Positions 27,301 through 35,522 of a DNA stretch of 64,000 bases are shown piece after piece (position 1 is the stretch's first letter; each line of letters begins with the position of its first letter). The translations under genes and the position numbers were made by a program. The DNA is from Fen-455 sp050012675. Its GTDB lineage: Bacteria > Actinomycetota > Acidimicrobiia > Acidimicrobiales > Bog-793. The stretch covers positions 124,001-188,000 of the forward strand of contig JBEKGS010000006.1 in the NCBI GenBank assembly GCA_050012675.1, given 5' to 3'. Under the pieces are notes generated by a model, which made no database searches, had not been told where the DNA came from, and was given only the letters and a program-made list of their open reading frames with translations.

Positions 27301-27565
27301 CTTGGCCAGGATCGCAGCCGGTGAGGGCGATTTCGACCGAGCCCTCCTGCTCGCCGACGAAGCCGTGGAGTGGATAGAGCGCAGTGATCAACTTTCCTGG
27401 ATTGCCGACGTCCACGTGGCGAGAGCGGATGTGCTGGCGTCGGCCGGTCGGTCCGAAGCAGCACGGCTCTCGCTTAGGCGCGCGTTGGAGCTGTGCGATG
27501 CCAAGGGCGACATCCCCGGTGGCCGCCGTGCTCGCCACAGGCTCGATGAGCTCGCCTCCGGCTGA
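24380..27565 (+). CDS. Zinc-ribbon / class III nucleotidyl cyclase / AAA-ATPase / TPR regulatory protein
   Basis: A 1061-residue cytoplasmic signalling protein. Domains: a zinc ribbon at 1-24 (CGECG...CASCG). A class III cyclase homology domain at about 36-210 has metal-binding Asp44 (FCDLVGST) and Asp88 (KFIGDAVVGFFG) and transition-state residues in VGDAVNVAARL (Asn159, Arg163), all apparently intact. A STAND/AAA-type ATPase has Walker A GAAGVGKS at about 259-266 and Walker B-like VVEDLQWAE. A long alpha-helical TPR-like region runs from about residue 620 to the end. Such proteins are frequent in actinobacteria and are thought to make cAMP under protein control. It stands alone and no target is evident. 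Confidence 0.9.
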   Translation: MVGVCGECGSPAPHEARFCASCGARLVGENRDDVRKTVTALFCDLVGSTGLGERTDPENLRALLERYYAVMRTALERHGGKVEKFIGDAVVGFFGIPTIREDDAVRAVRAAFDMHRALVEINPELSERWGIELAVRIGVNTGEVLVSGPADHTVGDAVNVAARLQQAAGAGEVLVGETTWRLVRQWVAGEPLPPLELKGKAQSVAAWRIRSVAGVTEEPNVSASLRARLVGRDRELAMLRQCLERAEADRSCQLFTLLGAAGVGKSRLTDEFLTDLAPNVRVIRSRCLSYGDGTSLWPLLEMLRASAGLTGAEDDHEGRARMSAAYGDAPDAAQVTWLLSPLAGLGGAPAAIEEVQWAVRRFLEALARSGPVVWVVEDLQWAEPAFLAIVEDVVDWTRDAALVVLCLARLEFLDDHPTWGGGKLNVTSMLLRPMSTSESAQLVDELLGGAGLPAGVLDRVVSGSGGTPLFVEQLLAMLVDDGLLHHGVDGWSLVGDLRSVTVPPTIGALLAARIERLSSGERLVLDAASVVGQLFYAGAMSELTSLDASAVLGHIRSLVRKEMIRSARSDLAGEDGFEFTHILVRDSAYGALPKARRAELHERFARWLDKRADSFAGEADEFVGHHLAEAVVLRRSLGAGDGATDERAQEAATRLAAVAWRLMGTDLVSAAALYARAADLVPGTLLGLDLRCRHGMALYRAQEMGASRAVLDDVLREVEQCGDRSLSLRARLAWLEVAGHTESDLTTAEISAAVADALAHFGSVGDDEGLALAYSARRTVLNLEGRWDPMVEVCEQVMYHAARCGDRHLVEEARAFRYAALIYGPCPSQAALDLIGREAEPGETAGVAYGTRRMLEGNILANLDRPDEARAALGDAKSVFAELHSTMHLLHLAFVSACAETTLGDDQAAARYLTSMFEELARTDERSYLSTVAPMLGAIRLREGNLEAARDLAGMGRRLALPEDTVSQSFWRIVLARIAAGEGDFDRALLLADEAVEWIERSDQLSWIADVHVARADVLASAGRSEAARLSLRRALELCDAKGDIPGGRRARHRLDELASG

Positions 27566-27893
27566 GTGCCCGAGCCGCATATTGCTCGCCTGTAAGGTGC
27601 CCTCGCATCTCGCGTTGATCAGGCGTCGGTCGGATACCGTCCTGTGGACCGCTGCAGCGGGTTGTGGTGATAACGACGATCGTGCCGATTCGCACCCCGA
27701 TCCAGCGCGGAGCATCGGCGCCGCGTAGCGCCCCCTCAGCGACAACCAGATCGAACGGGCCACTCCCGAAGTCCTTCAACCTCGCCACCGTCGTTGAACA
27801 AGATCGGCCTTCGCGTTCGCGCACGGTCCTTCCCCGATCGTTCCGGGACATTTCGAAGGACCAGTCACAGACGCCGGTCACAAGGACCATGCG
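27566..27893. other. Intergenic region upstream of murD2
   Basis: 328 bp between the cyclase/AAA gene and murD2. Open frames on both strands (about 77 residues plus; a longer minus frame running into murD2) have no recognisable motif or convincing start, so nothing was called. AAGGA at about 27881 precedes the murD2 GTG by 9 nt and is its probable ribosome binding site. Confidence 0.3.
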
Positions 27894-29324
27894 GTGACTG
27901 CCGGCGATGAGGCTGTGTACGATCGCGGCGTGCCGCTGATAGGAGGTGTCGCGGCGCTCGCTGGTAGTCGAGTCGCGATATTCGGGGCAGGCATGGAAGG
28001 TCAGTGCTTCGCCCGGCGCGTTGGCCCGACCTGCGCCGAACTGGTCGTCGTCGACGATGTTGCCGGGGACCCGAGTGGCCTTACGGGCCCGCGCCAAGCC
28101 GTCGATACTGCGCAGTCCGGACTCGACGTGCAGCCGCCGTCGATTCTCGAGGCTCGCAGTTTCGATTTCGTAGTGCACTCGCCTGGGGTCTCGCGCTACG
28201 ACGAGCGCCTCGCAGCCGCCGCCCGGCTCGGTGCGGTGGTGACGACTCCGACCGCTTTGTTCATGGAGGACTTCCAGCAAAGGCGGGTGGTAGCCGTGAC
28301 CGGGTCCAAGGGCAAGACGACAACCTCCATGCTCACGGCTGCCGCCCTCAGTGCCTACGGTCTCGACGTCGCTCTGGCCGGCAACATCGGCCGCCCTTTG
28401 ACCGAGCTGTACGACGATGACGATCATGACGTGTTCGTCGTCGAGATCTCGAGCTTCCAAGCAGCGGACGTGACGGTGTCACCCTCGGTAGGCGTCCTCA
28501 CGCTGCTGGCGCCGGATCACCTCGACTGGCATCGGAACCTCACGAACTACTACGACGACAAGCTCCGTTTGTTCTCCAATCGCGAGGGCGTGCCCGTTGC
28601 GGTGAACGGGTGCTGTGAGGAGGCCGTTGCGCGTAGCTCGTGGCTCAAAGGCAGGGTCCTGTACGGCAACAGTGGTCCGGTGCGCCTTGAAAGAGCCCAG
28701 GTCGTGGTCTCCGAGCTCGGGCCGTTGGACCTCCGCGAGTTCCGGCTCCTGGGGGAGCACAACCTCCTGAACGCCTGCGGTGCGGTCACAGCTGCTCTTT
28801 TGACCACCGGAGAGCTACCCGACCGGACGCGGCTCGAACGAGAGCTCTCGGCGGTGAGGGCGCCCCGGTCGCGGCTTCAGCCGGTCGGGGACATTGGCGG
28901 CGTCAGCTACATCGACGACGCTCTCGCCAGCAATCCGGAGGGGACCGTTGCCGCCGTCAGGGCTTTCCAGGGCAGAAAGGTCGCCCTGATCGCCGGCGGA
29001 CACGATCGCGGACTCGACTACACGGCCCTCGTCCAGGTGATCGAGTCGAGCGTGCCGCAGCCGGTCGTCTTCTTGATGGGTGACGCCGGTGCCGCGATCG
29101 CGAGCTTGTTCGATGACACCTCGAGCAGCGTCGAACGCCAGGTCGTGGCCTCGCTCGAGGTGGCCGTAAGCCTCGCGTCCTCGCGCCCGGATGTCTCGGT
29201 CGTGCTGTTCTCGCCTGCCTCGCCGACTCCTCGGGACGAGGGCTCCTACCTTGACCGCAGCCGGAGCTTCCGTCGCTTCGCCGGTATCGCCGAAGAGGAC
29301 TCCACCCGGCTGGGAGCCTCGTGA
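27894..29324 (+). CDS. murD2: UDP-MurNAc-L-alanine--L-glutamate ligase (MurD2-type)
   Basis: A 476-residue Mur ligase of the MurD type. The N-terminal nucleotide-sugar domain has VAIFGAGMEGQCFA, the central ATPase domain has the P-loop VTGSKGKTTT at 135-144, EISSFQ and LAPDHLDWH are in the middle, and the C-terminal domain has RLQPVGDIGGVSYIDDALASNP. Normal MurD adds D-glutamate to UDP-MurNAc-L-Ala. Pairing by a GTGA overlap with a MurL-like gene indicates the MurD2 variant, which ligates L-glutamate before epimerisation, as described in Xanthomonas oryzae. GTG at 27894 is used. Sequence alone cannot fully separate MurD from MurD2; the context decides. Confidence 0.85.
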   Translation: MTAGDEAVYDRGVPLIGGVAALAGSRVAIFGAGMEGQCFARRVGPTCAELVVVDDVAGDPSGLTGPRQAVDTAQSGLDVQPPSILEARSFDFVVHSPGVSRYDERLAAAARLGAVVTTPTALFMEDFQQRRVVAVTGSKGKTTTSMLTAAALSAYGLDVALAGNIGRPLTELYDDDDHDVFVVEISSFQAADVTVSPSVGVLTLLAPDHLDWHRNLTNYYDDKLRLFSNREGVPVAVNGCCEEAVARSSWLKGRVLYGNSGPVRLERAQVVVSELGPLDLREFRLLGEHNLLNACGAVTAALLTTGELPDRTRLERELSAVRAPRSRLQPVGDIGGVSYIDDALASNPEGTVAAVRAFQGRKVALIAGGHDRGLDYTALVQVIESSVPQPVVFLMGDAGAAIASLFDDTSSSVERQVVASLEVAVSLASSRPDVSVVLFSPASPTPRDEGSYLDRSRSFRRFAGIAEEDSTRLGAS

Positions 29325-30724
29325 CAGCGCCCGAGCTGGCCGGCGTCGAGACGTTCCGCATCGTCGGCTTCGATTTCGATCCTGCCCGCAACCTCGCCAA
29401 GTTCGATTACGCCTTCGACGACAGCCACCACTTCGAGGAGTTGGTGGAGCTGGGCGGGCTCCCGCTCGGATCGCGGGCGGGGCCCGGCATCGAGGCGGCG
29501 CTTCGCCTGGTGCATCTGGCAGCCGGCGTCAGCTACTACAAAGCAGCGGCCCCGGGAACGATCGTCGTCGAGACCGGGCCGCTGAGCGGCGGCGAGGCCG
29601 CCCTTGTCCACGACCTGTACGACAAGGGGTTGCGCGAGTTCGCCGTGGCGAACAGTCTGGTCGTGCCACTCGAGTTCGAGCTGGACCTGGCGTCCGAGTC
29701 GGGCTCCGGGCCTCGTGAGGGTCCCGGCTCCGCAATGCCCCGCCCTGGTCAGGGTCATGACGCGCCGAGCGAAGGGATCGCCGTGCCCATCGGAGGTGGC
29801 AAGGACTCGATTGTGCTGGTCGAGGCGCTGAAGGCGGCAGGCCCACCGCTCGAGCTTGCGACCTGGCTCGTCGCGGTCAACCCACGACCGGCCATGCAAC
29901 GCACGGCCGAGGTAGCCGGCCTGCCGCTCGCCGTTGTCAGGCGGACCATCTCGCCGAGGTTGCTAGAGCTCAACTCTGCCGGGGCTCTCAACGGTCACGT
30001 GCCGATCACCGCGATCGTGTCTTTGATAGTCGTGGCGGCGGGATATGTCTACGGCTACGACACGACCCTCATGGCACTGGAACGCTCCGCCGACGAGGCG
30101 ACCTCCTTCGTCGGGCAGGTCCCGGTCAATCACCAGTGGAGCAAGAGCAGCGAGTGCGAGCTCGGGCTGCGGTCGGTGATACGCGAATCGGTCTCTCGAA
30201 GCATCGAGTACTGCTCGCCGCTGCGCTCGTGCGGTGAGATCGAGATCGCGAGGTGGTTCGCGGACCTGTCCGAATACCACTCGGGGTTCGTAAGCTGCAA
30301 TCAGGCGTATCGGGCAGGCACTCTCTTCGATTTGTGGTGCGGCCACTGTGCCAAGTGCCGGTTCGTGTTCTTGATGTTGGCCCCGTTTCTCGAACCTGGT
30401 CGCCTCGCGGGCATTTTCGGCGTGAACCTTCTCGAAGATCCCGACCAGGTCGAGGGGTTCCGGGACCTGTTCGCTGCCGGGCGCAAGCCCTACGAGTGCG
30501 TCGGCGAGCAGCGTGAGTCCCTGCTCGCCTTCCTGCTGCTGTTGGAGGACCCGAGATGGCGCGATGCCGCTGTCGTCGTGGCCCTGCGCCCCGAGCTCGA
30601 AGCCAGCCGTCATCTTGTCGTGGCGGACCTCGACGGTGACGCGCCCGCCCTCGAGAGCGCGGAGGCCACCCGCGAGCGCGTAGTGCGGTTCGTCACCCAG
30701 GTGCTCACGCGGGACCGCGGGTAG
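29321..30724 (+). CDS. murL: UDP-MurNAc-L-Ala-L-Glu epimerase
   Basis: A 467-residue protein of the MurL family, which converts the terminal L-glutamate of UDP-MurNAc-L-Ala-L-Glu to D-glutamate in an ATP-dependent reaction. The VPIGGGKDSIVL motif at about residues 155-166 resembles a PP-loop ATP site. VNHQWSKSSECELG and a C-terminal cysteine motif WCGHCAKCRF are further conserved-looking stretches. A poorly conserved linker rich in Gly/Pro/Ser lies at about 125-150. GTG at 29321 overlaps the murD2 stop by 4 bp, so the ligase and the epimerase are made together. This route would bypass glutamate racemase (MurI) for cell-wall D-Glu. Confidence 0.87.
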   Translation: MTAPELAGVETFRIVGFDFDPARNLAKFDYAFDDSHHFEELVELGGLPLGSRAGPGIEAALRLVHLAAGVSYYKAAAPGTIVVETGPLSGGEAALVHDLYDKGLREFAVANSLVVPLEFELDLASESGSGPREGPGSAMPRPGQGHDAPSEGIAVPIGGGKDSIVLVEALKAAGPPLELATWLVAVNPRPAMQRTAEVAGLPLAVVRRTISPRLLELNSAGALNGHVPITAIVSLIVVAAGYVYGYDTTLMALERSADEATSFVGQVPVNHQWSKSSECELGLRSVIRESVSRSIEYCSPLRSCGEIEIARWFADLSEYHSGFVSCNQAYRAGTLFDLWCGHCAKCRFVFLMLAPFLEPGRLAGIFGVNLLEDPDQVEGFRDLFAAGRKPYECVGEQRESLLAFLLLLEDPRWRDAAVVVALRPELEASRHLVVADLDGDAPALESAEATRERVVRFVTQVLTRDRG

Positions 30725-30805
30725 GCACCATGAGCGCCTGTCGGCCGCATCGCTCGGCAGGATGGGTGTGCCTTGGCGGCTCGGCCGCCGCCGCGTATGG
30801 ACGGA

Positions 30806-30821
30806 CTGACCGGGTGGTCAG
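30806..30821. promoter_or_regulatory. TetR-type palindrome upstream of dxs
   Basis: CTGACC-GGGT-GGTCAG is a perfect 6-bp inverted repeat with a 4-nt spacer, of the ACTGACC/GGTCAG type commonly bound by TetR-family repressors. It lies 46 bp before the dxs ATG. TAGGTA at 30854-30859 may be the minus-10 of a nearly leaderless dxs transcript. No TetR gene is in the window, so the regulator, if any, is encoded elsewhere. Confidence 0.4.
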
Positions 30822-30866
30822 CTTCGCGCCGCGCTTGTCCGGTAGCCTGACGCTAGGTACGAAACC

Positions 30867-32900
30867 ATGATCCTCGACTCCATCCACTCTCCGTCCGATG
30901 TGAAGGCACTCTCACTTGTCGAGTGCGACCAACTGGCGGCTGAGATCCGCGACTTCATCGTGGAGGCCGTCTCGCGCACGGGTGGTCATCTAGGTTCGAA
31001 CCTCGGTGTGGTCGAGCTCACCCTGGCCCTGCACCGGGTGTTCAACTCACCCGAGGACGTGTTCCTGTTCGACACGGGGCACCAGGCCTATGTCCACAAG
31101 ATCGTGACGGGCCGCCGGGAGGGATTCGTCGGCCTGAAGCAAGAAGGCGGCCTTTCGGGGTATCCCTCGAGGACGGAATCACCGCACGACTGGGTCGAGA
31201 ACTCCCACGCCTCGACGGCGCTCAGCTACGCGCACGGGATTGCCACTGCTCTCAGTCTCCGGAGCGTGAGCGAAGCGGAGGCCGGTGATCGTCACGTAGT
31301 CGCCGTCGTGGGAGACGGTGCGCTCACCGGCGGGATGGCCTACGAGGCGCTCAACAACCTCGGCCACTCCGGGGCCAGGGTGCTTGTCGTGCTCAATGAC
31401 AACGGCCGCAGCTACGCGCCCACGGTGTCGAGGCTCTCGGTCTCGCTCACCCAGCTTCGGCTCGACCCGCGCTACCTGCAGGTCCGGGACCGGGTGCGCC
31501 ACTTGGTGGAGGATCTCCCGGGTGGGGTTTCCTCGCTTGCTTTCACATCGTTCCACGGGCTCAGCGCGGCTATCCGGGAGGTCGTCGAGCCGCGCATGTT
31601 CTTCGAGGCGCTCGGCATCCGCTATACCGGACCGATCGACGGCCACGACATCGGAGGCCTTGAGGTATCGCTCCGCCGAGCCGCGAGCTGGGAAGGTCCG
31701 ATCGTTCTTCACGTCGTGACCACCAAAGGAAAGGGATACGGCCCCGCCGAAGCAGACGAGATCGCCTGCCTGCACGATCTGAAGCCTCCGGCACCGCCGC
31801 CGTCACCGAGCCGTGCCGGCGGACGGGCTGTTTCGGCCCGTCTCGGCGCACCACCGGTTGCGGGGTCTCAGACGCACGGTTCGACAGACGACGACGGGCT
31901 GCCCGGCCCCCTCGATGCCGGGCAGGGCTATGCCGAGGTGTTCTCCTCGGCGCTGGTGGACCTCGCCGCAAGCGACGAACGCATCGTGGCGATCACGGCG
32001 GCCATGCCAGGCCCGACAGGACTCTTGGCATTCAAGGACCGCTATCCCGAGCGTTTCCTGGACGTCGGCATCGCCGAGCAGCACGCGCTCACCGCGGCGG
32101 CCGGAATGGCGATGGGCGGCTTGAGACCGGTTGTCGCCATCTTCTCGACCTTCCTCGGCAGAGCAGTGGACCAGTGGAACCTCGACGTCGGCCTGCACGG
32201 GCTTCCGATCGTGATCTGCGCCGGGCGTGCGGGAATCACCGGGGATGACGGGCCGAGTCATCACGGCATCTACGACCTTGTGCAAGCGCTGCAGATACCG
32301 GGCTGCACGATCTTCTGCCCAGCCGAGACCGCCGAGGTCGCACCGATGCTCGCCGAGGCTCTCAAGCTCGATGGTCCCTCTTTGATCCGTATCCCGAAGA
32401 CACCCTCGCCAGGCCCGCTCGCCAGACCGGGAACCGGTCTCAAGGCCCGCCAGCTCAGAAAGGGGACCGGCGAGGTTGTTCTCGTCGGGATCGGCAAGCT
32501 GGCGCGGGCGGCTCTCGCGGCATCAGAGGAGCTGTTCGATGACGGCATCGAAACCGATGTCTTCGATGCCCGAGTCGTCCGACCGGCCGACCCCGACCTG
32601 TTAGAGGCGATTGCGCGCTCGAGACTCGTCGTCACAGCCGAGGACGGCCTGGCTCATGGGGGCGCCGGACAGTACCTGGTCGGTGAGGCTGATCGTGTCG
32701 CCGACGCCGCCGCGCTCGAGGGACCACGCCAGGTCGTGCTCGGCGTCCCTACGGAGTACCTGCGGCACGCCAAGCCCGACGTGATCCTCTCCCGCCTCGG
32801 CCTTGATGGCGCCGGCATCGCGGAGGTGACCCGCAGGGCACTCGCGAGGCGCAGGCGCATCGAACGGGCGCAGCAGGCAGAGCCGCTCGAGCGGACCTGA
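30867..32900 (+). CDS. dxs: 1-deoxy-D-xylulose-5-phosphate synthase
   Basis: A 677-residue thiamine-diphosphate enzyme that condenses pyruvate and glyceraldehyde-3-phosphate in the first step of the MEP isoprenoid pathway. GGHLGSNLGVVELTLALH and DTGHQAYVHKIVTGR at the N-terminus, GDGALTGGMAYEALN and NDNGRSYAPTVSRLS for ThDP/Mg binding, and DVGIAEQHALTAAAGMA and GDDGPSHHGIYDL in the pyrimidine/transketolase part are all diagnostic. Between the two halves lies a low-complexity linker of roughly 40 residues, beginning PPAPPPSPSRAGGRA, that looks longer than usual. ATG at 30867. It converges with the SRAP gene, with a 15-bp gap. Confidence 0.95.
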   Translation: MILDSIHSPSDVKALSLVECDQLAAEIRDFIVEAVSRTGGHLGSNLGVVELTLALHRVFNSPEDVFLFDTGHQAYVHKIVTGRREGFVGLKQEGGLSGYPSRTESPHDWVENSHASTALSYAHGIATALSLRSVSEAEAGDRHVVAVVGDGALTGGMAYEALNNLGHSGARVLVVLNDNGRSYAPTVSRLSVSLTQLRLDPRYLQVRDRVRHLVEDLPGGVSSLAFTSFHGLSAAIREVVEPRMFFEALGIRYTGPIDGHDIGGLEVSLRRAASWEGPIVLHVVTTKGKGYGPAEADEIACLHDLKPPAPPPSPSRAGGRAVSARLGAPPVAGSQTHGSTDDDGLPGPLDAGQGYAEVFSSALVDLAASDERIVAITAAMPGPTGLLAFKDRYPERFLDVGIAEQHALTAAAGMAMGGLRPVVAIFSTFLGRAVDQWNLDVGLHGLPIVICAGRAGITGDDGPSHHGIYDLVQALQIPGCTIFCPAETAEVAPMLAEALKLDGPSLIRIPKTPSPGPLARPGTGLKARQLRKGTGEVVLVGIGKLARAALAASEELFDDGIETDVFDARVVRPADPDLLEAIARSRLVVTAEDGLAHGGAGQYLVGEADRVADAAALEGPRQVVLGVPTEYLRHAKPDVILSRLGLDGAGIAEVTRRALARRRRIERAQQAEPLERT

Positions 32901-32915
32901 CGGGACCGAACCGGC

Positions 32916-33704
32916 TCACGGCCCTGTCGCACTGGGCGGGCGGGCCGGTAAGAACAGCCGCGCGCCGCCACCTTGTCCAGCGTCGCCCTGCTCGTCATCC
33001 AAAGGCTCCCCGAGATCGGGTCCCTCCTCGCGAGCGTCGTTGAGCCTCGTCGACACCTTGAAGGTTTCCAGTGCCTCGCTTTCGAGGGGACGTGTCAGCC
33101 GGCTGAGCTCGCCGGACGCGAGGGGCTCGGGGGACAGCCACCGTTCGAGGTTCTCCGCCGTGATCAGCACCGGCATGCGGTCATGGACGCGGCCCACCAG
33201 CGCGTTTGCCTCGGTGGTGAGGATCGTGCAGGTGTGCAGGGGAGGGGCAGATTCGGCGTCGCGGGGCCGCCACCGCTCCCAGAGTCCGCCCATGAGGAGC
33301 AGACCCGAGTCAGCCGCCCGGAAGCACCAGGGTTGCTTGCGCCGGACCGGGTCCCCCTTTCCCGCCGGGGCCCACTCGTAAAAGGCGTCGGCAGGAACGA
33401 TGCAGCGCTGCCGATCGACGGCGTTGCGGAACATCGGCTTGTTCATGGCGGTCTCCGCTTTGGCGTTGAAAGCGCGCGCGCCGATCGACGGGTCCTTGGC
33501 CCACCACGGGACCAGTCCCCATTTGAAGGCCGACAGGTGCCGGAGGCCGGCCTCGGGGTGAGGTACGGTCACCGCGAGCACGCTTGCCTGCGGGGCGATG
33601 TTCCAACGCGGGACGACAAGCTCAGGGGGGACCTCGACCTTGTCCACGTCGAGCAACCGGGCTATTTCCTCGACGGGCCGGCTCGCGACGAAACGACCAC
33701 ACAT
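32916..33704 (-). CDS. SRAP protein (abasic-site processing, YedK/HMCES family)
   Basis: A 262-residue SOS-response-associated peptidase-family protein that protects abasic sites in single-stranded DNA by forming a thiazolidine crosslink through Cys2. The invariant MCGRF start at 33704 places Cys2 correctly after Met removal, so this internal ATG rather than the 33803 frame start is right. NIAPQ, the NAKAETA segment with its Glu, CIVPADAFYEW and the catalytic His in VHDRMPVLI are all present. The last 30 or so residues are a divergent tail. It is minus-strand, following the CDF gene by 67 bp. Confidence 0.93.
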   Translation of the reverse strand: MCGRFVASRPVEEIARLLDVDKVEVPPELVVPRWNIAPQASVLAVTVPHPEAGLRHLSAFKWGLVPWWAKDPSIGARAFNAKAETAMNKPMFRNAVDRQRCIVPADAFYEWAPAGKGDPVRRKQPWCFRAADSGLLLMGGLWERWRPRDAESAPPLHTCTILTTEANALVGRVHDRMPVLITAENLERWLSPEPLASGELSRLTRPLESEALETFKVSTRLNDAREEGPDLGEPLDDEQGDAGQGGGARLFLPARPPSATGP

Positions 33705-33771
33705 CGGCCCGAACGCTATCGGCCCGTGGAAGCCGCGAGCGCACGACGGGCCCTGGGAGCAATTGCGAGCG

Positions 33772-34671
33772 CTAGTCGCCGCTGCGGTACAGCTCCACTC
33801 CACAGGCGTCGGCGACGTCCTCGGCGCAGGGCTCGCACTCCATCTCCAGGGTCGCGTGAGCGACGTTGAAGCGACTGTGGACGGAGACCTTCACACGTTC
33901 CCCGACGATCTGGGCCTGTTCCAGGCTCGGGTGCCCGTCCAGCACCACGTGCGCCGACAGCGCCCTGACATCGCTCGACAGGCTCCAGCAATGAAGGTCG
34001 TGGACAGCGGTCACTCCTTCGATGCCCGATATCGCCGAAGCCAGCGCGGCGACGTCGAGGTCGGGTGGGGTCGACTCGAGCAGGACGTCCAGGCTCGCAC
34101 GCACGAGCCTCCAGGCCTCGGTGCCGATGAGCACTGTGATGAGGAGGGCGACGATCGGGTCGACCACCTCGAAACGACCTGTCGCGAGGATCAGGCTGCC
34201 TGCCAAGATCACACCGAGGGCGGCGGCCGCATCCCCGGTGAAATGGAGGGCCACCGCCTTGAAATTGAGGTCCCGCGTGTGCTCTCGGAGCAATAGGGCA
34301 GCTACGCCATTGCCCAGGAGACCGGCTGCGGCGACGATCACCACCAGGCCGCCGTGCACGTGAGCCGGGTGTGCGAGCCGGTACGCGCCGAGCGCGATCA
34401 CGCCGAGACCGACGACGACGATCGCCGTCGCGTTCGCGAGGGCGGCGAGGATGGTGGCCCTGTGGTACCCGAAGGATCTCGCGGCCGTCGCAGGTCTCAG
34501 GGCGAGCCGGGTGGCTACGAGGGCGAGCCCCAGCGCCGCTGCGTCGGCCAGATCGTGGCCGGCCGTCGCCACGAGGCCTGTCGAATGTGCGAAGACCCCC
34601 CCGGTGCCCTCAAGGGCGACAAGGATCAGATCGACGGCCAGGGCCAGCACCAGCCGGCGAGTTCGCGTCAT
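33772..34671 (-). CDS. Cation diffusion facilitator (CDF) metal efflux transporter
   Basis: A 299-residue inner-membrane divalent-metal/proton antiporter with about six TMs. ATAGHDLADAAALGLAL supplies the TM2 His/Asp metal site and HFTGDAAAALGVILAG the TM5 site. The FGYHRA loop and the C-terminal cytoplasmic metallochaperone-like domain with HDLHCWSLSSDV are typical of zinc-type CDF proteins. The C-terminus ends in a Cys/Glu segment (ECEPCAEDVADAC). Zn2+ (or Co2+/Cd2+) is the likely substrate. It follows the nucleotidyltransferase gene with an 8-bp gap, so the two are co-transcribed. Confidence 0.9.
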   Translation of the reverse strand: MTRTRRLVLALAVDLILVALEGTGGVFAHSTGLVATAGHDLADAAALGLALVATRLALRPATAARSFGYHRATILAALANATAIVVVGLGVIALGAYRLAHPAHVHGGLVVIVAAAGLLGNGVAALLLREHTRDLNFKAVALHFTGDAAAALGVILAGSLILATGRFEVVDPIVALLITVLIGTEAWRLVRASLDVLLESTPPDLDVAALASAISGIEGVTAVHDLHCWSLSSDVRALSAHVVLDGHPSLEQAQIVGERVKVSVHSRFNVAHATLEMECEPCAEDVADACGVELYRSGD

Positions 34672-34679
34672 GGGACGCC

Positions 34680-35522
34680 TCAGCCGGCCAGTCCTTCTGC
34701 GAGCAGCGAGCGCACGAGCGGTAGGTCGTCAGGGTGCGTGAGCCCGATGCAACGGCTGTTGGACGCGACGACGAGGAAGCGGCCTTGCTCTTCAGCCACG
34801 ACCCGGCCGACGACGTCGGGAAGGAGGAGCTCGGGCGGCTTGCCTTCGTCGTGAGGGGCCGTCTCCGGGTCGAAGGCATCGAGGGCGGCGTCGAGATCGT
34901 CGAGGATGGACTCCGCGAAACCCCAGAGGTTCATGCTCACCTGCTCCTCGCCGCTCAGGCGCTGCAGGCGCCCCGCGTCCGGCCCGGCGATGGGGGAGCC
35001 TTCGAAGGTCCCGTCGGCGAGGCGTTGCATCCGTTGCTCGACGATGCGGGCCAGGTAGTCGTCCTTGTCCGTCTCACACAGTCCACGTGTGACCGGGCTG
35101 TCGGTGATCACCGTGTCGCGGAGGTGGTAGCCGACGAGCACGTGGTCACCCGCCGCGCCGTTGTGGAGATGGGCTGCGAGCGTCACGAGCGCCGGACCCC
35201 CGTAGAGGTCGTCGGCGTTGGCGACACCGAACGGTCCGTCGATGAACGGCCGGGCGGACTCGACGGCCTGCGCGGTGCCGGCAATTGCTCCCTGGACCAC
35301 CGGCACGACTGGAAGTTCAGCCGGCCAGAAGGACCTGATGTGTTCGAGCAGCTCGCTTTGGATCTCCTCTCGCACGATGAGGATGACACCGCCGAACCCG
35401 GCGGCAAGGGCGTCACGGGCGGTGTAATCCATGAGCGCTTCACCCTTCGGCCCAACGGGCGCAAGCTGTTTCAGGCCACCGAAGCGACGACCGTGACCGG
35501 CCGCGAGCAATACGAGCTGCAT
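34680..35522 (-). CDS. Nucleotidyltransferase (NTP_transferase fold)
   Basis: A 280-residue GT-A-fold nucleotidyltransferase. The N-terminal LVLLAAGHGRRFGGLKQLAPVGPKGE is the nucleotide-binding and catalytic motif, VANADDLYGG in the middle carries the metal-binding Asp residues, and VSMNLWGFAESI is a late signature. The protein resembles sugar-1-phosphate or MobA-like cytidylyl/uridylyl transferases, but the substrate sugar is not identifiable. ATG at 35522. It is the promoter-proximal gene of the operon with the CDF transporter. TATCAT at 35542-35547 could serve as a minus-10 for the divergent NifU-like gene. Confidence 0.85.
   Translation of the reverse strand: MQLVLLAAGHGRRFGGLKQLAPVGPKGEALMDYTARDALAAGFGGVILIVREEIQSELLEHIRSFWPAELPVVPVVQGAIAGTAQAVESARPFIDGPFGVANADDLYGGPALVTLAAHLHNGAAGDHVLVGYHLRDTVITDSPVTRGLCETDKDDYLARIVEQRMQRLADGTFEGSPIAGPDAGRLQRLSGEEQVSMNLWGFAESILDDLDAALDAFDPETAPHDEGKPPELLLPDVVGRVVAEEQGRFLVVASNSRCIGLTHPDDLPLVRSLLAEGLAG

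Noticed and set aside
27474..28460. 328-residue minus-strand frame over the murD2 start
   Set aside because: It overlaps the start of murD2 and the end of the cyclase gene with no recognisable motif.
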